Positions 35,383-43,866 of a DNA stretch of 64,000 nt are shown here, piece by piece (positions within the stretch are counted from its first letter, which is position 1; every line of letters begins with the position of its first letter). Location of the stretch: NCBI GenBank assembly GCA_020636495.1, contig JACJXQ010000008.1, positions 3,038,001 through 3,102,000 of the forward strand, given 5' to 3'. Both the position numbers and the translations under genes were made by a program. A model generated the notes under the pieces. It searched no databases. It was not told the DNA's origin and was given only the letters and a program-made list of their open reading frames with translations. Source of the DNA: Chitinophagales bacterium (GTDB lineage Bacteria; Bacteroidota; Bacteroidia; Chitinophagales; Chitinophagaceae).

Positions 35383-35943
35383 TTATTCCTGAGTAGCAGT
35401 GTACACTACGTCAACCGCGTAAGTACCTGCAGGGTAAGCGAAACCTGGAGTAGCTTTATACTTTACACTGAAAGTCTGGTTGCCACCACGGTCAGCTGCT
35501 GTGATCAGGTCCTGGTTAGAAGCTGTCAGCGTAGAGTAAGCAGTTGAAGAGAACGGGCTGGCTATAGAACCACCTGTACCGTTAGCTGTTACTTTTACTG
35601 CCAGAACACCACTTACTGGCATAGTAGGAGCCGGGGTAGTGTTACCTGTGTATGAGAAGTTTGTAGCGTTAGCTTTAACAGCTACTGAGAAATTCTTGTT
35701 AGAACGTACTTTCAGTTCCTGTGCATCACTTTCAACACCGTTAGCGTAGTCGTTAACTGTTGTGAAAGGGATAGTAACGTCAGCACCGGTAGCAGAGCTG
35801 TTACCTGTAAAAGTGATCTCGATTGCGTTGCTCAGTACCAGGTTGGTAGTTTGAGAAGCAGAAGAGGTTTGGTTAGCCTGGTTTTGAGCGTTAGCTGCGA
35901 AACCGATTGAAGCGAAAACTGCGATTGCGATGATCTTTTTCAT
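35383..35943 (-). CDS. Small secreted protein, paralog 3 (186 aa)
   Basis: Signal peptide MKKIIAIAVFASIGFAANAQ, then a short Gln/Asn/Ser-rich linker, then the shared 135-residue domain identical in sequence to paralog 2. Signal peptides of paralogs 2 and 3 share GFAANAQNQANQ, so these two are the youngest duplicates or have been homogenised. The role is unknown. Probably exported by Sec and retained on the cell surface or released. Confidence 0.82.
   Translation of the reverse strand: MKKIIAIAVFASIGFAANAQNQANQTSSASQTTNLVLSNAIEITFTGNSSATGADVTIPFTTVNDYANGVESDAQELKVRSNKNFSVAVKANATNFSYTGNTTPAPTMPVSGVLAVKVTANGTGGSIASPFSSTAYSTLTASNQDLITAADRGGNQTFSVKYKATPGFAYPAGTYAVDVVYTATQE
35384..35830 (-). repeat. 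Near-identical repeat, copy 2 of 3
   Basis: The coding DNA of paralog 3 matches copies 1 (33516-33985) and 3 (36225-36660) almost base for base. Confidence 0.85.
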
Positions 35944-36021
35944 AATTGTTGTTTTTGTTTGTTTTAGTTTGGTTGTTTGTTTAAAAATGTTTGTTGTTTG
36001 TGTTTGTCGTTATTGACGATA

Positions 36022-36104
36022 CAAAGATGCGACGCCGGTACACATTGGAGAAATATTTAAGCCCGGTTAACCATGTGTTTGCAACCCGCTAACGAGCCGT
36101 TAAC
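36022..36104 (-). promoter_or_regulatory. GTTA-repeat promoter of paralog 3
   Basis: Units GTTAAC (36099-36104), GTTAGC (36088-36093), GCAAAC (36077-36082), GTTAAC (36066-36071) are 11 bp apart, with a 36-bp spacer to CATCTTTG (36022-36029). The spacer retains the tract ATTTCTCCAATG seen upstream of paralog 2. Confidence 0.8.
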
Positions 36105-36173
36105 AAATAAGATCCGGTGCAAAAATGCCGTAACACTGCTATTATCAAGCATATCCAGGCACTCTTAAATGTC

Positions 36174-36200
36174 AAAAGGAGCCTTACGGGGCTCCTTTTG
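36174..36200 (-). terminator. Terminator of paralog 4 (copy B)
   Basis: The same hairpin as 35326-35359, here placed 24 bases after the stop codon of paralog 4 and followed on the minus strand by UUUUG. Confidence 0.75.
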
Positions 36201-36223
36201 AATATTGCATTGTTGAATTATTA

Positions 36224-36937
36224 TTATTCCTGGGTAGCTGTGTACACTACGTCTACTGCGTAAGTACCTGCAGGGTATGCGAAACCAGGGGTAGCTTTAT
36301 ACTTTACACTGAAAGTCTGGTTGCCACCACGGTCAGCTGCTGTGATCAGGTCCTGGTTAGAAGCTGTCAGCGTAGAGTAAGCAGTTGAAGAGAACGGGCT
36401 GGCTATGGAACCACCTGTACCGTTAGCTGTTACTTTTACTGCCAGAACACCACTTACAGGCATAGTTGGAGCCGGGGTAGTGTTACCTGTATATGAGAAG
36501 TTAGTAGCGTTAGCTTTAACAGCTACTGAGAAATTCTTATTAGAACGTACTTTCAGTTCCTGTGCATCACTCTCAACACCGTTAGCGTAGTCATTAACGG
36601 TTGAGAAGGGGATAGTTACATCAGCCCCCATTGAAGAACCATTTCCTGTAAAGGTGATCTCTAAAGCATTAGAAAGAGATAGGTTAGTGCTCTGTGTTGC
36701 AGCATCAGCTTCTCCTGAACCCGAGCTACTTCCACCGCTAACATTATTACCACTATTGCCATTGTTACCATTACCTTGTCCAAAGGCGTTACCGTTGCCA
36801 TTTTGGCCCCAGTTATTGCCTGAGCTGTTGTTCTGGCTGTTACCCCAGCCATTTCCGTTACCATGATGCCCATTCTGAGCAAAGGCTATGGTGCCTGCCG
36901 AGAGCATTAGTAGTGTGATGATCGTGATCTTTTTCAT
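36224..36937 (-). CDS. Small secreted protein with Gly/Asn linker, paralog 4 (237 aa)
   Basis: The start at 36937 begins the signal peptide (MKKITIITLLMLSAGTIAFAQ). A unique insert of about 60 residues of Gly/Asn/Gln/Ser low complexity (NGHHGNGNGWGNSQNNSSG...) follows, then the shared domain. The linker could act as a spacer or a His/Asn-rich binding region. It has a GTTA-repeat promoter. The N-terminal part of the shared domain (GNGSSMGADVTIPFSTV) differs slightly from copies 2 and 3, so the identity block ends here. Confidence 0.82.
   Translation of the reverse strand: MKKITIITLLMLSAGTIAFAQNGHHGNGNGWGNSQNNSSGNNWGQNGNGNAFGQGNGNNGNSGNNVSGGSSSGSGEADAATQSTNLSLSNALEITFTGNGSSMGADVTIPFSTVNDYANGVESDAQELKVRSNKNFSVAVKANATNFSYTGNTTPAPTMPVSGVLAVKVTANGTGGSIASPFSSTAYSTLTASNQDLITAADRGGNQTFSVKYKATPGFAYPAGTYAVDVVYTATQE
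36225..36660 (-). repeat. Near-identical repeat, copy 3 of 3
   Basis: The coding DNA of paralog 4 matches copies 1 and 2. Divergence begins at the region coding for the first strands of the domain and the Gly/Asn linker. Confidence 0.85.
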
Positions 36938-36993
36938 TGTCGTTTGTCTTTTTAAGGTTACCACCGGTACGGTGTTTGTTGCTGTTTGCGATA

Positions 36994-37077
36994 CAAATAT
37001 GACCCGACAAATGACTCTGAAACGAATTACACGCTCTGCTTAACGCTCTATTTGCATCCTGTTAACTGGCAATTAAC
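36994..37077 (-). promoter_or_regulatory. GTTA-repeat promoter of paralog 4
   Basis: Units GTTAAT (37072-37077), GTTAAC (37061-37066), GCAAAT (37050-37055), GTTAAG (37039-37044) are 11 bp apart, with a 37-bp spacer to CATATTTG (36994-37001). The rest of the 297-base gap to 37234 shows no gene. Confidence 0.8.
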
Positions 37078-37234
37078 AAACTAAAAAGAGAGGAAATCAA
37101 CAAATATAAGGACGTAACAAAATGGTTATCAGCATAGTAAACTAAAAACAGTTGCTATAAAGAGCGATAACCAATAACAATTGACTTTTGATTTTCTTAC
37201 GGCTCAGAGATTGTTAACAAAATAAAAGATATAA

Positions 37235-39259
37235 TCAGACCTTAATACTATCAACGAAATACATCTTCATCTCACCTTTATTCTTGGCTTCTATCTCACC
37301 CCTGAAAACACAGTTAAAGTGTTCATTAACAAGCTGATAGGTGGTTTCTGAGATATTGATCTTATCCGGTTCGCTGCTCGATTCCATACGCGCTGCAGTA
37401 TTTACCGTATCGCCCCATATATCATAGGCAAATTTCTTTACCCCCACAATGCCTGCTACTACGGCACCGCTATGGATGCCTATCCTGATGTCAAAGGTCT
37501 TGTCTGGCATTTGTTTTTTGCGTTCATTCATAAACTGCCTAATTTCCAACGCAGCTTTTACAGTGTTTACAGCATGGTTACTGTTTGAGGCCGGCAATCC
37601 GCAAACTGCCAGGTAGGCATCTCCAATGGTCTTGATCTTTTCAATATTGTACCGTGATATTATGCCGTCAAAGGCTTTAAAACAGGTATGCAATTCATCA
37701 ACAAGTTCCTGGGGAGTCATTCTTTCACCGGCTTTGGTAAAGTCCACAAAATCAGTAAAGATCACTGTTACATGGTCGAAATACCGCGCCTCCGACGCGC
37801 CTTTATTCTTTAACTCTTCGGCTATCTCTTCCGGCAAAATATTACGAAGAAGTGCATCTGACTTATTCTTTTCTGCTTTGAGCTCCTCATGTTGCCGCTC
37901 TAACTCTTCAGTTCTGGCAGCTACTTCTTTTTCCAGTTCTTCTTTACGGGTTTCCAACATATGTTGCTTTTCCTGCTCTTGCGCCAGCGTCTTTGCTGAG
38001 AGTCGTTTAACCTCATCTAACTGCATATTCAGGTTCCTGTTCATGGTAGCAAAGCTGGATGCAAGATATATAGACATAGAAACAGGTATACTAAGTATGG
38101 CAGCCGCCAATAGTATCATTAACACTCTGCCCTGCGGTGTGCCATCATTTATCTCAATACCGCTATTGAATATACCTCCAAGTAACAACAGGAAGATAAA
38201 CATCGTAAAAAACAGCACTCCAACACCAACTATCCTTGCACCTTTTTGCTTTCTGTATATTGCTGCTATTGTAAGCCATATTGACTCAAAAGTGACTAAA
38301 ACCCCTACAAATACAAGAAATAGTACAGCTGCAATAAAATTGAAATATACTAATGGTAGTGCCAACAAACATATAGAGGCAATAATGTAAAACCTTAATT
38401 TCTTCCTGCTAAAGAGCACATTGCTTAACCCACTCAGAGAAATGCAAACTGCGACAGTTACAATTACGCCACCATATGCTGTCCACCTGCCAAACCCAGG
38501 GTCGTGAATGACCATATTCAGGTAGGGCAGCAAAAAAGCTACGAATAATGAGCAACAGAATATACTGAAGTACAAGTTCGATCTGTCAGCACGCTGGTAT
38601 ATCCACAGCAGGAAATGTACTGCTGCAAGCGTAAAAAACAATCCTGACAGTAGCAGAAAAACCAATCCCAACATGGATATTCGTGAAACATAGCTATCAA
38701 TAAAATAATTAGCCATGCCGATGCCCATAGACAATCCAACACTTAATTTATCATAATTTTCAGATGCTGCTTTTGCGTAAAAACAAGCATAACGAACAGC
38801 GATAACATGCTCACCTGTTGTAGAAAAGGTAACCGGCAGGGGTACGCTCCTCGGATCATAATATTCAGTACTGTCAGGTGCACTTATCTTTCCATACTTT
38901 ATGATACGCTCACCATCTATAAATATTTCAGATGCACCGGCCTGTTTCACAGTCAAAGCCATCACTTTGCCTGCAAGCGTTGAATCCACATTTACATGCA
39001 ACCTTAACCATGCAATACCATTAAAATCAAGATCAGGATCATCAGACCTTCTCAAACGAGGATCTACCTTTTTCCAGTTACTATCATTATATCCCGGCAA
39101 GGCCCATTTACTATTATCTCCTGAATGATACAGCCAGTTTTCATCAAACGAATATGGAATACTATCAATAGTAAGATGTGTTACACCTCCTGTCCATATT
39201 AATTGAGCCATGGCAGGCGTAGCGGTAAATAATAGCAGAATAAACAGAAGCCTCTTCAT
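37235..39259 (-). CDS. 7TMR-DISM receptor adenylyl cyclase (674 aa)
   Basis: The start at 39259 begins a Sec signal (MKRLLFILLLFTATPAMA). An extracellular jelly-roll (7TMR-DISMED2-like, about 20-180) is followed by seven transmembrane helices (about 190-400) and a coiled coil (about 405-475). The C-terminal class III cyclase domain (about 485-670) has metal-binding Asp in IFTDFVDF, the ATP-selecting Lys in EKIKTIGDAYLAV, the partner Asp in YDIWGDTVN, and the transition-state Asn and Arg in TVNTAARM. The Lys/Asp pair predicts cAMP rather than cGMP. The receptor probably senses an extracellular carbohydrate-like ligand. Confidence 0.9.
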   Translation of the reverse strand: MKRLLFILLLFTATPAMAQLIWTGGVTHLTIDSIPYSFDENWLYHSGDNSKWALPGYNDSNWKKVDPRLRRSDDPDLDFNGIAWLRLHVNVDSTLAGKVMALTVKQAGASEIFIDGERIIKYGKISAPDSTEYYDPRSVPLPVTFSTTGEHVIAVRYACFYAKAASENYDKLSVGLSMGIGMANYFIDSYVSRISMLGLVFLLLSGLFFTLAAVHFLLWIYQRADRSNLYFSIFCCSLFVAFLLPYLNMVIHDPGFGRWTAYGGVIVTVAVCISLSGLSNVLFSRKKLRFYIIASICLLALPLVYFNFIAAVLFLVFVGVLVTFESIWLTIAAIYRKQKGARIVGVGVLFFTMFIFLLLLGGIFNSGIEINDGTPQGRVLMILLAAAILSIPVSMSIYLASSFATMNRNLNMQLDEVKRLSAKTLAQEQEKQHMLETRKEELEKEVAARTEELERQHEELKAEKNKSDALLRNILPEEIAEELKNKGASEARYFDHVTVIFTDFVDFTKAGERMTPQELVDELHTCFKAFDGIISRYNIEKIKTIGDAYLAVCGLPASNSNHAVNTVKAALEIRQFMNERKKQMPDKTFDIRIGIHSGAVVAGIVGVKKFAYDIWGDTVNTAARMESSSEPDKINISETTYQLVNEHFNCVFRGEIEAKNKGEMKMYFVDSIKV

Positions 39260-39363
39260 CTGGCTATCAATATACGAAATAGCTGATATAAAGAGCGTTA
39301 TGTACAATATTTAAGTCCTGAATTTCTATGCGTTGCAGCCTTACTTACCTAAAAGCGTCAAAT

Positions 39364-39618
39364 CTATAAGTGCTTATCCCCCGTTGGGGTATGCTTATCT
39401 GTATGCCTGCGGTATCTGTATCGTTGCACAAAGTCTTGTAGTATATTGCCTGTCAGCCCGCCCATGAGGCCACCATAAGGTGTCATCCGCCAGGGGCTGG
39501 ATTGTATCGGGCAGGTACCGTCTGCACATCCTACAAAATACCAGTACAGGTAGCCTGCTATAAGGCCTACAATAACTCCGGCAATAGTAATACTGTTTTT
39601 CTTGATACGTTGTAACAT
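39364..39618 (-). CDS. DUF6132-like small membrane protein (84 aa)
   Basis: Two hydrophobic segments (about residues 12-30 and 46-58) flank a conserved loop with GCADGTCPIQSSPWRM. This resembles the small Bacteroidota family DUF6132, in which the Cys-x4-Cys loop faces the periplasm. The C-terminus is basic. The function is unknown. It is divergent from the pentapeptide-repeat gene; an earlier plus-strand start at 39602 would overlap it and is rejected. Confidence 0.7.
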   Translation of the reverse strand: MLQRIKKNSITIAGVIVGLIAGYLYWYFVGCADGTCPIQSSPWRMTPYGGLMGGLTGNILQDFVQRYRYRRHTDKHTPTGDKHL

Positions 39619-39658
39619 AGTTGAGTCAAAGATAAAAGACGAGGTCCGGTGGTTGTGT

Positions 39659-39666
39659 TATATTTG
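39659..39666 (+). promoter_or_regulatory. -7 box of the pentapeptide-repeat gene
   Basis: A perfect TATATTTG lies 19 bases upstream of the ATG at 39686, supporting that start over an upstream ATG at 39602. Confidence 0.6.
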
Positions 39667-39685
39667 TTACACAAGTAAGGACAAC

Positions 39686-40255
39686 ATGCAAGGATTTATA
39701 GAACATAAAAATATCACGGGAACAGACTTTACCGAAACCGGCATTGATGCTGCTGAATATGAGCATTGCACATTTTCCGACTGCAACCTCTTTGCTATCG
39801 ACCTTTCAGGGGTGAGTTTCACAGATTGCACCTTTAACAATTGTAACCTCAGTTCTGCCATTCTCAAAAGCACTACACTTAATAATATACAATTCAACAA
39901 CTGTAAGTTGTTGGGCCTGCATTTTAATGACTGCAATAAATTCCTGCTCACGATGAGTTTCAGCGACTGCCAGCTTAGCTACTCTGTATTTTACCAGTTG
40001 AAGCTAAAAGACATAACATTTAACAATTGCAATCTCGAAGAAACAGATTTCTCGCAGGCAGACCTGACCAATGCCACTTTTAACAACTGCGACCTGCGCA
40101 TGGCTGTATTTGATAACACCATATTAGAACATGCCGACCTGCATACTGCTATTAACTATTCGATAGACCCGGAGCATAACCGTATTAAAAAGGCAAAATT
40201 CTCCATTCATGGTATTGCAGGCCTGTTGGAGAAGTACCAGATAACAATAGAATAA
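39686..40255 (+). CDS. Pentapeptide-repeat protein (189 aa)
   Basis: The product consists almost entirely of A(D/N)LxX-type pentapeptides, here with a Cys variant (CTFSDCNLFAIDLSGVSF, CTFNNCNLSSAILKSTTL, ATFNNCDLRMAVFDNT). It predicts a right-handed quadrilateral beta-helix. The pattern is typical of Bacteroidota relatives of the Qnr/McbG group, which in some cases protect gyrase, although no such role can be assigned here. The C-terminal helix (HGIAGLLEKYQITIE) caps the helix. Start chosen from the promoter at 39659. Confidence 0.85.
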   Translation: MQGFIEHKNITGTDFTETGIDAAEYEHCTFSDCNLFAIDLSGVSFTDCTFNNCNLSSAILKSTTLNNIQFNNCKLLGLHFNDCNKFLLTMSFSDCQLSYSVFYQLKLKDITFNNCNLEETDFSQADLTNATFNNCDLRMAVFDNTILEHADLHTAINYSIDPEHNRIKKAKFSIHGIAGLLEKYQITIE

Positions 40256-40358
40256 TATCTATCTATTACTCTATTACCAGTTGTTTTTGCCAACTAATTA
40301 GATATATCCCTGATAAAATGCGACCTTTGCATCTCACTAAAAAGCAGTTTATAGTTTT

Positions 40359-40808
40359 ATGGGTCAAGAAACAATGGGGAAAAAAGACAGGGAAAAGAAG
40401 AAAAAATTAAAAAAACAACAGAAAGAAGAGCGTCGTTTAGAGCGCAAAGAGAACAACGACAAAGGGAAGTCCCTCGACTCCATGATGGCCTATATAGACG
40501 AAAACGGCAACTTATCTGATACGCCACCCGATCCTCGCAAGATGAAAGAAATGAAGGCTGAAGACATCCAGCTGGGCGCAGCACCCATTATTCCGACCGA
40601 CCCGGCAGACCTGATCAGGAAAGGTGTGGTAAAATTTTTCAATCACGATAAAGGTTTTGGTTTCATCAACGACCTGCAGAGCCAGGACAGCATATTTGTA
40701 CACATCAATGAGTTAGATGAACCTGTGAACGAACAGGACAAAGTAACCTTTGAAGTAGAGAAAGGCCCCAAAGGCCTGGTTGCTGTCAGGGTGAAAAAAG
40801 TAAAATAA
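40359..40808 (+). CDS. Cold-shock domain protein with basic N-terminus (149 aa)
   Basis: Residues about 88-149 are a cold-shock domain with both RNA-binding motifs present (GVVKFFNHDKGFGFI and DSIFVHIN). The N-terminal part is a long Lys/Glu-rich helix (KKDREKKKKLKKQQKEERR), then a linker. It is a Bacteroidota-type CspA relative that binds RNA or single-stranded DNA. The start could also be the ATG at 40374. It precedes a DEAD-box helicase gene, a typical cold or RNA-remodelling neighbourhood. Confidence 0.88.
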   Translation: MGQETMGKKDREKKKKLKKQQKEERRLERKENNDKGKSLDSMMAYIDENGNLSDTPPDPRKMKEMKAEDIQLGAAPIIPTDPADLIRKGVVKFFNHDKGFGFINDLQSQDSIFVHINELDEPVNEQDKVTFEVEKGPKGLVAVRVKKVK

Positions 40809-40832
40809 ACATTACTCAACATAGGCATTACT

Positions 40833-40855
40833 AAACCCCGTCGTTAGATGGGGTT
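40833..40855 (+). terminator. Weak terminator after the cold-shock gene
   Basis: A 7-bp stem AAACCCC/GGGGTTT with a 9-base loop is followed by a modest T-rich stretch. Confidence 0.55.
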
Positions 40856-40892
40856 TACTTTAATATTAACATCTTCGGTCACATATATCATA

Positions 40893-40900
40893 TACCTTTG
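40893..40900 (+). promoter_or_regulatory. -7 box of the DEAD-box helicase gene
   Basis: A perfect TACCTTTG is found 152 bases upstream of the TTG start. It gives a long 5' leader of about 145 bases, as is usual for cold-inducible RNA helicase genes. Confidence 0.6.
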
Positions 40901-41052
40901 CGCAAATACAGTATGGATAGTCATTCCCTTAAGCAAGTATTCATTCTTTCTTCTGCGTTCGTTTAACCCTCCATTTGTTTTTTACACAACAACATAATAA
41001 CTGCTACCTGTATGCACTTATAGCATACCCGTGCATAAATAATTGAAATACA

Positions 41053-42297
41053 TTGACAACATTTAAAGAATTAAACATCATACAGCCCATACTTGCAGCA
41101 CTGCAAACCCAAGGCTATACACACCCTACCCCTATACAGCAACAGGCTATACCTCATATATTGCAAGGCAAAGACCTGCTGGGTTGCGCACAAACAGGTA
41201 CCGGAAAGACAGCAGCTTTTGCTATACCCATACTGCAGTTGCTGAGCCAGAGCCCCAAACGCAGCCACAAAGCCATCAAATGCCTGGTACTGACACCCAC
41301 CCGCGAACTGGCCATACAGATAGGCGACAATTTCAGTGCCTATGGTGCACAACTGAAATTATCGCACACTACCATATTCGGTGGTGTGCCGCAAGGCAAG
41401 CAAGTACAGGCACTTCGTGCAGGTGTTGATATACTGATAGCTACTCCCGGCCGCCTGCTGGACCTGATGCAGCAACGATTCATCAGCCTGTCTGAACTGG
41501 AGATATTGGTGCTGGACGAAGCCGATCGTATGCTGGACATGGGTTTCATCAACGATGTAAAGAAGGTACTGGTCAAAGTACCCGCCAAAAGACAAACCCT
41601 TTTCTTCTCTGCCACTATGCCGCCTGAGATACAAGGTCTGGCCAATACTATACTGAAGAATCCTGCCGAAGTGAAAGTGACACCTGTTTCTTCTACTGTC
41701 GAGATCATACAACAGTCGCTGTATTATGTGGACAAGAAAGAAAAGAAAAACCTGCTGATGCACATTCTAAAGGACAGCTCCATTACCCGCTCTCTGGTAT
41801 TTACCCGTACGAAACATGGCGCAGATAAGCTGGTAAAAGACCTGCAGAAGAACCGTATCAGTGCTGCCGCTATACATGGCAACAAATCGCAGAATGCCAG
41901 GCAGCGTGCCCTTAATGATTTTAAAGATAACCGTATCAGGGTACTGGTGGCCACAGACATTGCCGCACGCGGTATAGACATTGACGAGTTGCCACACGTA
42001 GTGAACTACGAATTGCCTGATGTACCCGAAACCTATGTGCACCGCATAGGCCGTACAGGCCGCGCAGGTGCTGATGGTATAGCCGTGGCTTTCTGCGATG
42101 TTGAAGAGCTGGATAACCTGAAAGACATACAAAAACTGATAGGCCTGAAAATACCTGTAGTTGAAGATCACCCACACCCGGCAACAACAGAACGGATCAA
42201 CACTCCCAAACCTGAGCCCCGAAAGCCACAAAGGCGTAAACGCCCCAATGGCAAAGGCAATAACGGCAAAACCCGCCCGGCTGACAAACGTTGGTAA
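41053..42297 (+). CDS. DEAD-box RNA helicase, RhlE group (414 aa)
   Basis: All helicase motifs are present: Q motif (GYTHPTPIQQQAIP), Walker A AQTGTGKT (46-53), PTRELAIQ, TPGR, DEAD, SAT, VFTRTK, ATDIAARGID and HRIGRTGR. The C-terminal tail is basic and Pro-rich (KPEPRKPQRRKRPNGKGN), typical of RhlE proteins that act in ribosome assembly and mRNA turnover. The start is TTG at 41053, with no in-frame ATG upstream before stop. A good terminator follows. Confidence 0.93.
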   Translation: MTTFKELNIIQPILAALQTQGYTHPTPIQQQAIPHILQGKDLLGCAQTGTGKTAAFAIPILQLLSQSPKRSHKAIKCLVLTPTRELAIQIGDNFSAYGAQLKLSHTTIFGGVPQGKQVQALRAGVDILIATPGRLLDLMQQRFISLSELEILVLDEADRMLDMGFINDVKKVLVKVPAKRQTLFFSATMPPEIQGLANTILKNPAEVKVTPVSSTVEIIQQSLYYVDKKEKKNLLMHILKDSSITRSLVFTRTKHGADKLVKDLQKNRISAAAIHGNKSQNARQRALNDFKDNRIRVLVATDIAARGIDIDELPHVVNYELPDVPETYVHRIGRTGRAGADGIAVAFCDVEELDNLKDIQKLIGLKIPVVEDHPHPATTERINTPKPEPRKPQRRKRPNGKGNNGKTRPADKRW

Positions 42298-42320
42298 TAC
42301 AACAATAAACAAAACTTTTG

Positions 42321-42351
42321 CATGCCCCGTATCGGTTACGGGGCATTTTTG
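42321..42351 (+). terminator. Terminator of the helicase gene
   Basis: Stem ATGCCCCGTA/TACGGGGCAT (42322-42331, 42336-42346) followed by TTTTT. Confidence 0.88.
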
Positions 42352-42666
42352 TTAAGTATTGTTAAGTAAATTGTAGCGAATTTATTCGACTTAACAAGTT
42401 GGCGTGCTCGGTTGCCATTTCCTATTGGCTGCACCAAAAAACATAGGAATGACCACTATTATTAAAAAAAAGGCCGCAATTATTCATTCACAGAGGTTAT
42501 TGATCAATAAATTAAGAACTTCATGGTGAATCCACAATGGACATACTACAACAAATATACAATAATATATTAAATAATGGTACTAAATGGCGAAAAAAAA
42601 AACGATCTGTAGTCCTCACCGTGGTATTTATGGAATAAATTAAAAAAACACTCTTACCTGTAAGAA
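42352..42666. other. AT-rich intergenic stretch
   Basis: No ORF, strong hairpin or repeat array is seen. Two GTTAAG words at 42351 and 42361 are 10 bp apart, which does not fit the 11-bp element. The promoter of the next gene must lie here but no perfect TAnnTTTG is evident. Confidence 0.3.
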
Positions 42667-43713
42667 ATGAGATACCTGCTCTCCATACTTTTGTTAATAG
42701 CCTGCCATACATGTGTGGCAGATATGGTCTATATGCCCCTGAAGTTTGAGCTGACCACCCCTACACCTGTTTGCTATGAATGGGAAACCATCTCTTTCAA
42801 CCTGCGCATTACCAATACAGACAAGGACAGCACCTGGCCCGTAATGATACCCGGGCCTACCAATGACGGGCGGAAGCTGCTGTATATGTCTGTGTACACC
42901 GTAGATACGAACAACCACTATACAGAAGTAACTACAGAAATAACAAATGATGTTACCTCGCCGAGCCCAACGGGCGGAAATACGGGTAATGTACGTATAG
43001 TACAGCTAAAACCCGGCACGCATGTAGATATACCATTCAGGCTGCACAGTCAACCTCACTACCTTCAGGCTTCTGCTGACAGGCATTGGTTCAGCCAACC
43101 ATTAATGGCAGGGGTGTACAAATTTTTAGTGTGGTACCAACCCTATGGCATTGCACCATTTGATCTGTATCATTATATGTACTGGCCGAAGAGCGAAGCC
43201 TCTGCTACAAAGCTGAACTTTTATGTACGTGGAACGCAAAGCAATTATTGTGAAGTTGAGATCATAAAACGCAACCCTGAGGATTTAAAAACGGGCATTG
43301 CAGAACATTGCGGTAAAGATTGCCGGTTTTGCAACCATATAAAAGCAGGCAAGTGGAACAGGGTGAGGCATGATATAGACCAGACCTTACAGGTGATGGT
43401 TGAGCGGCCCGACCATATTGATAAGACCATCGAAGATGTATCGTGGCTGAAAAAGCATAAAGAAGTAGCTTACCTGCAACCACCGCCTGAAATGATCATT
43501 CTACCCTTTCCCGCTCACTGGTCGCAGAAAATAGGTTTTAGAAGCGCAGATACTGTGCTGTATTTTAATATGACCTTCCAGGCAGGTAAGATATACAAAG
43601 GTCGATCCCGTATGCAGGCAATGATATTCGCATTGTTTGGCGGGCATGAGCCCCTGCTAAAAACCTCAGACCAGGATTATGTTGGACTGAGTTATTTTGA
43701 ACCTGCGCGGTAA
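42667..43713 (+). CDS. Secreted hypothetical protein (348 aa)
   Basis: The signal peptide MRYLLSILLLIACHTCVADMV could contain a lipobox-like LIAC or be a plain Sec signal. The mature part begins with a beta-sandwich (LKFELTTPTPVCYEWETISFNLRITNTD) that resembles an intermediate filament-like or Ig-type fold. Paired Cys are present (CGKDCRFCNHI). The C-terminal region has helices (DQTLQVMVERPDHIDKTIEDV). No family is recognised. It is a single gene between the helicase and the terminase, with about 310 bases of gene-free sequence upstream. Confidence 0.65.
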   Translation: MRYLLSILLLIACHTCVADMVYMPLKFELTTPTPVCYEWETISFNLRITNTDKDSTWPVMIPGPTNDGRKLLYMSVYTVDTNNHYTEVTTEITNDVTSPSPTGGNTGNVRIVQLKPGTHVDIPFRLHSQPHYLQASADRHWFSQPLMAGVYKFLVWYQPYGIAPFDLYHYMYWPKSEASATKLNFYVRGTQSNYCEVEIIKRNPEDLKTGIAEHCGKDCRFCNHIKAGKWNRVRHDIDQTLQVMVERPDHIDKTIEDVSWLKKHKEVAYLQPPPEMIILPFPAHWSQKIGFRSADTVLYFNMTFQAGKIYKGRSRMQAMIFALFGGHEPLLKTSDQDYVGLSYFEPAR

Positions 43714-43866
43714 CATCTGAAATAAATATGCTTTTTGCCCTTTCGGTAAAAAGTATATGTGCAACCCATGGACGCGGGAAAGTATAAAAATGCATTTATG
43801 GTTAAAGGAGTACCGTAACTATGCCAAGTTACTTTGCCAATATCATGAAAATGTTACAATGTCGTA

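Noticed and set aside
42351..42400. GTTAAG words near the helicase terminator as another regulon site
   Set aside because: Spacing is 10 bp, only two units, and no TAnnTTTG box follows at 36-37 bp.
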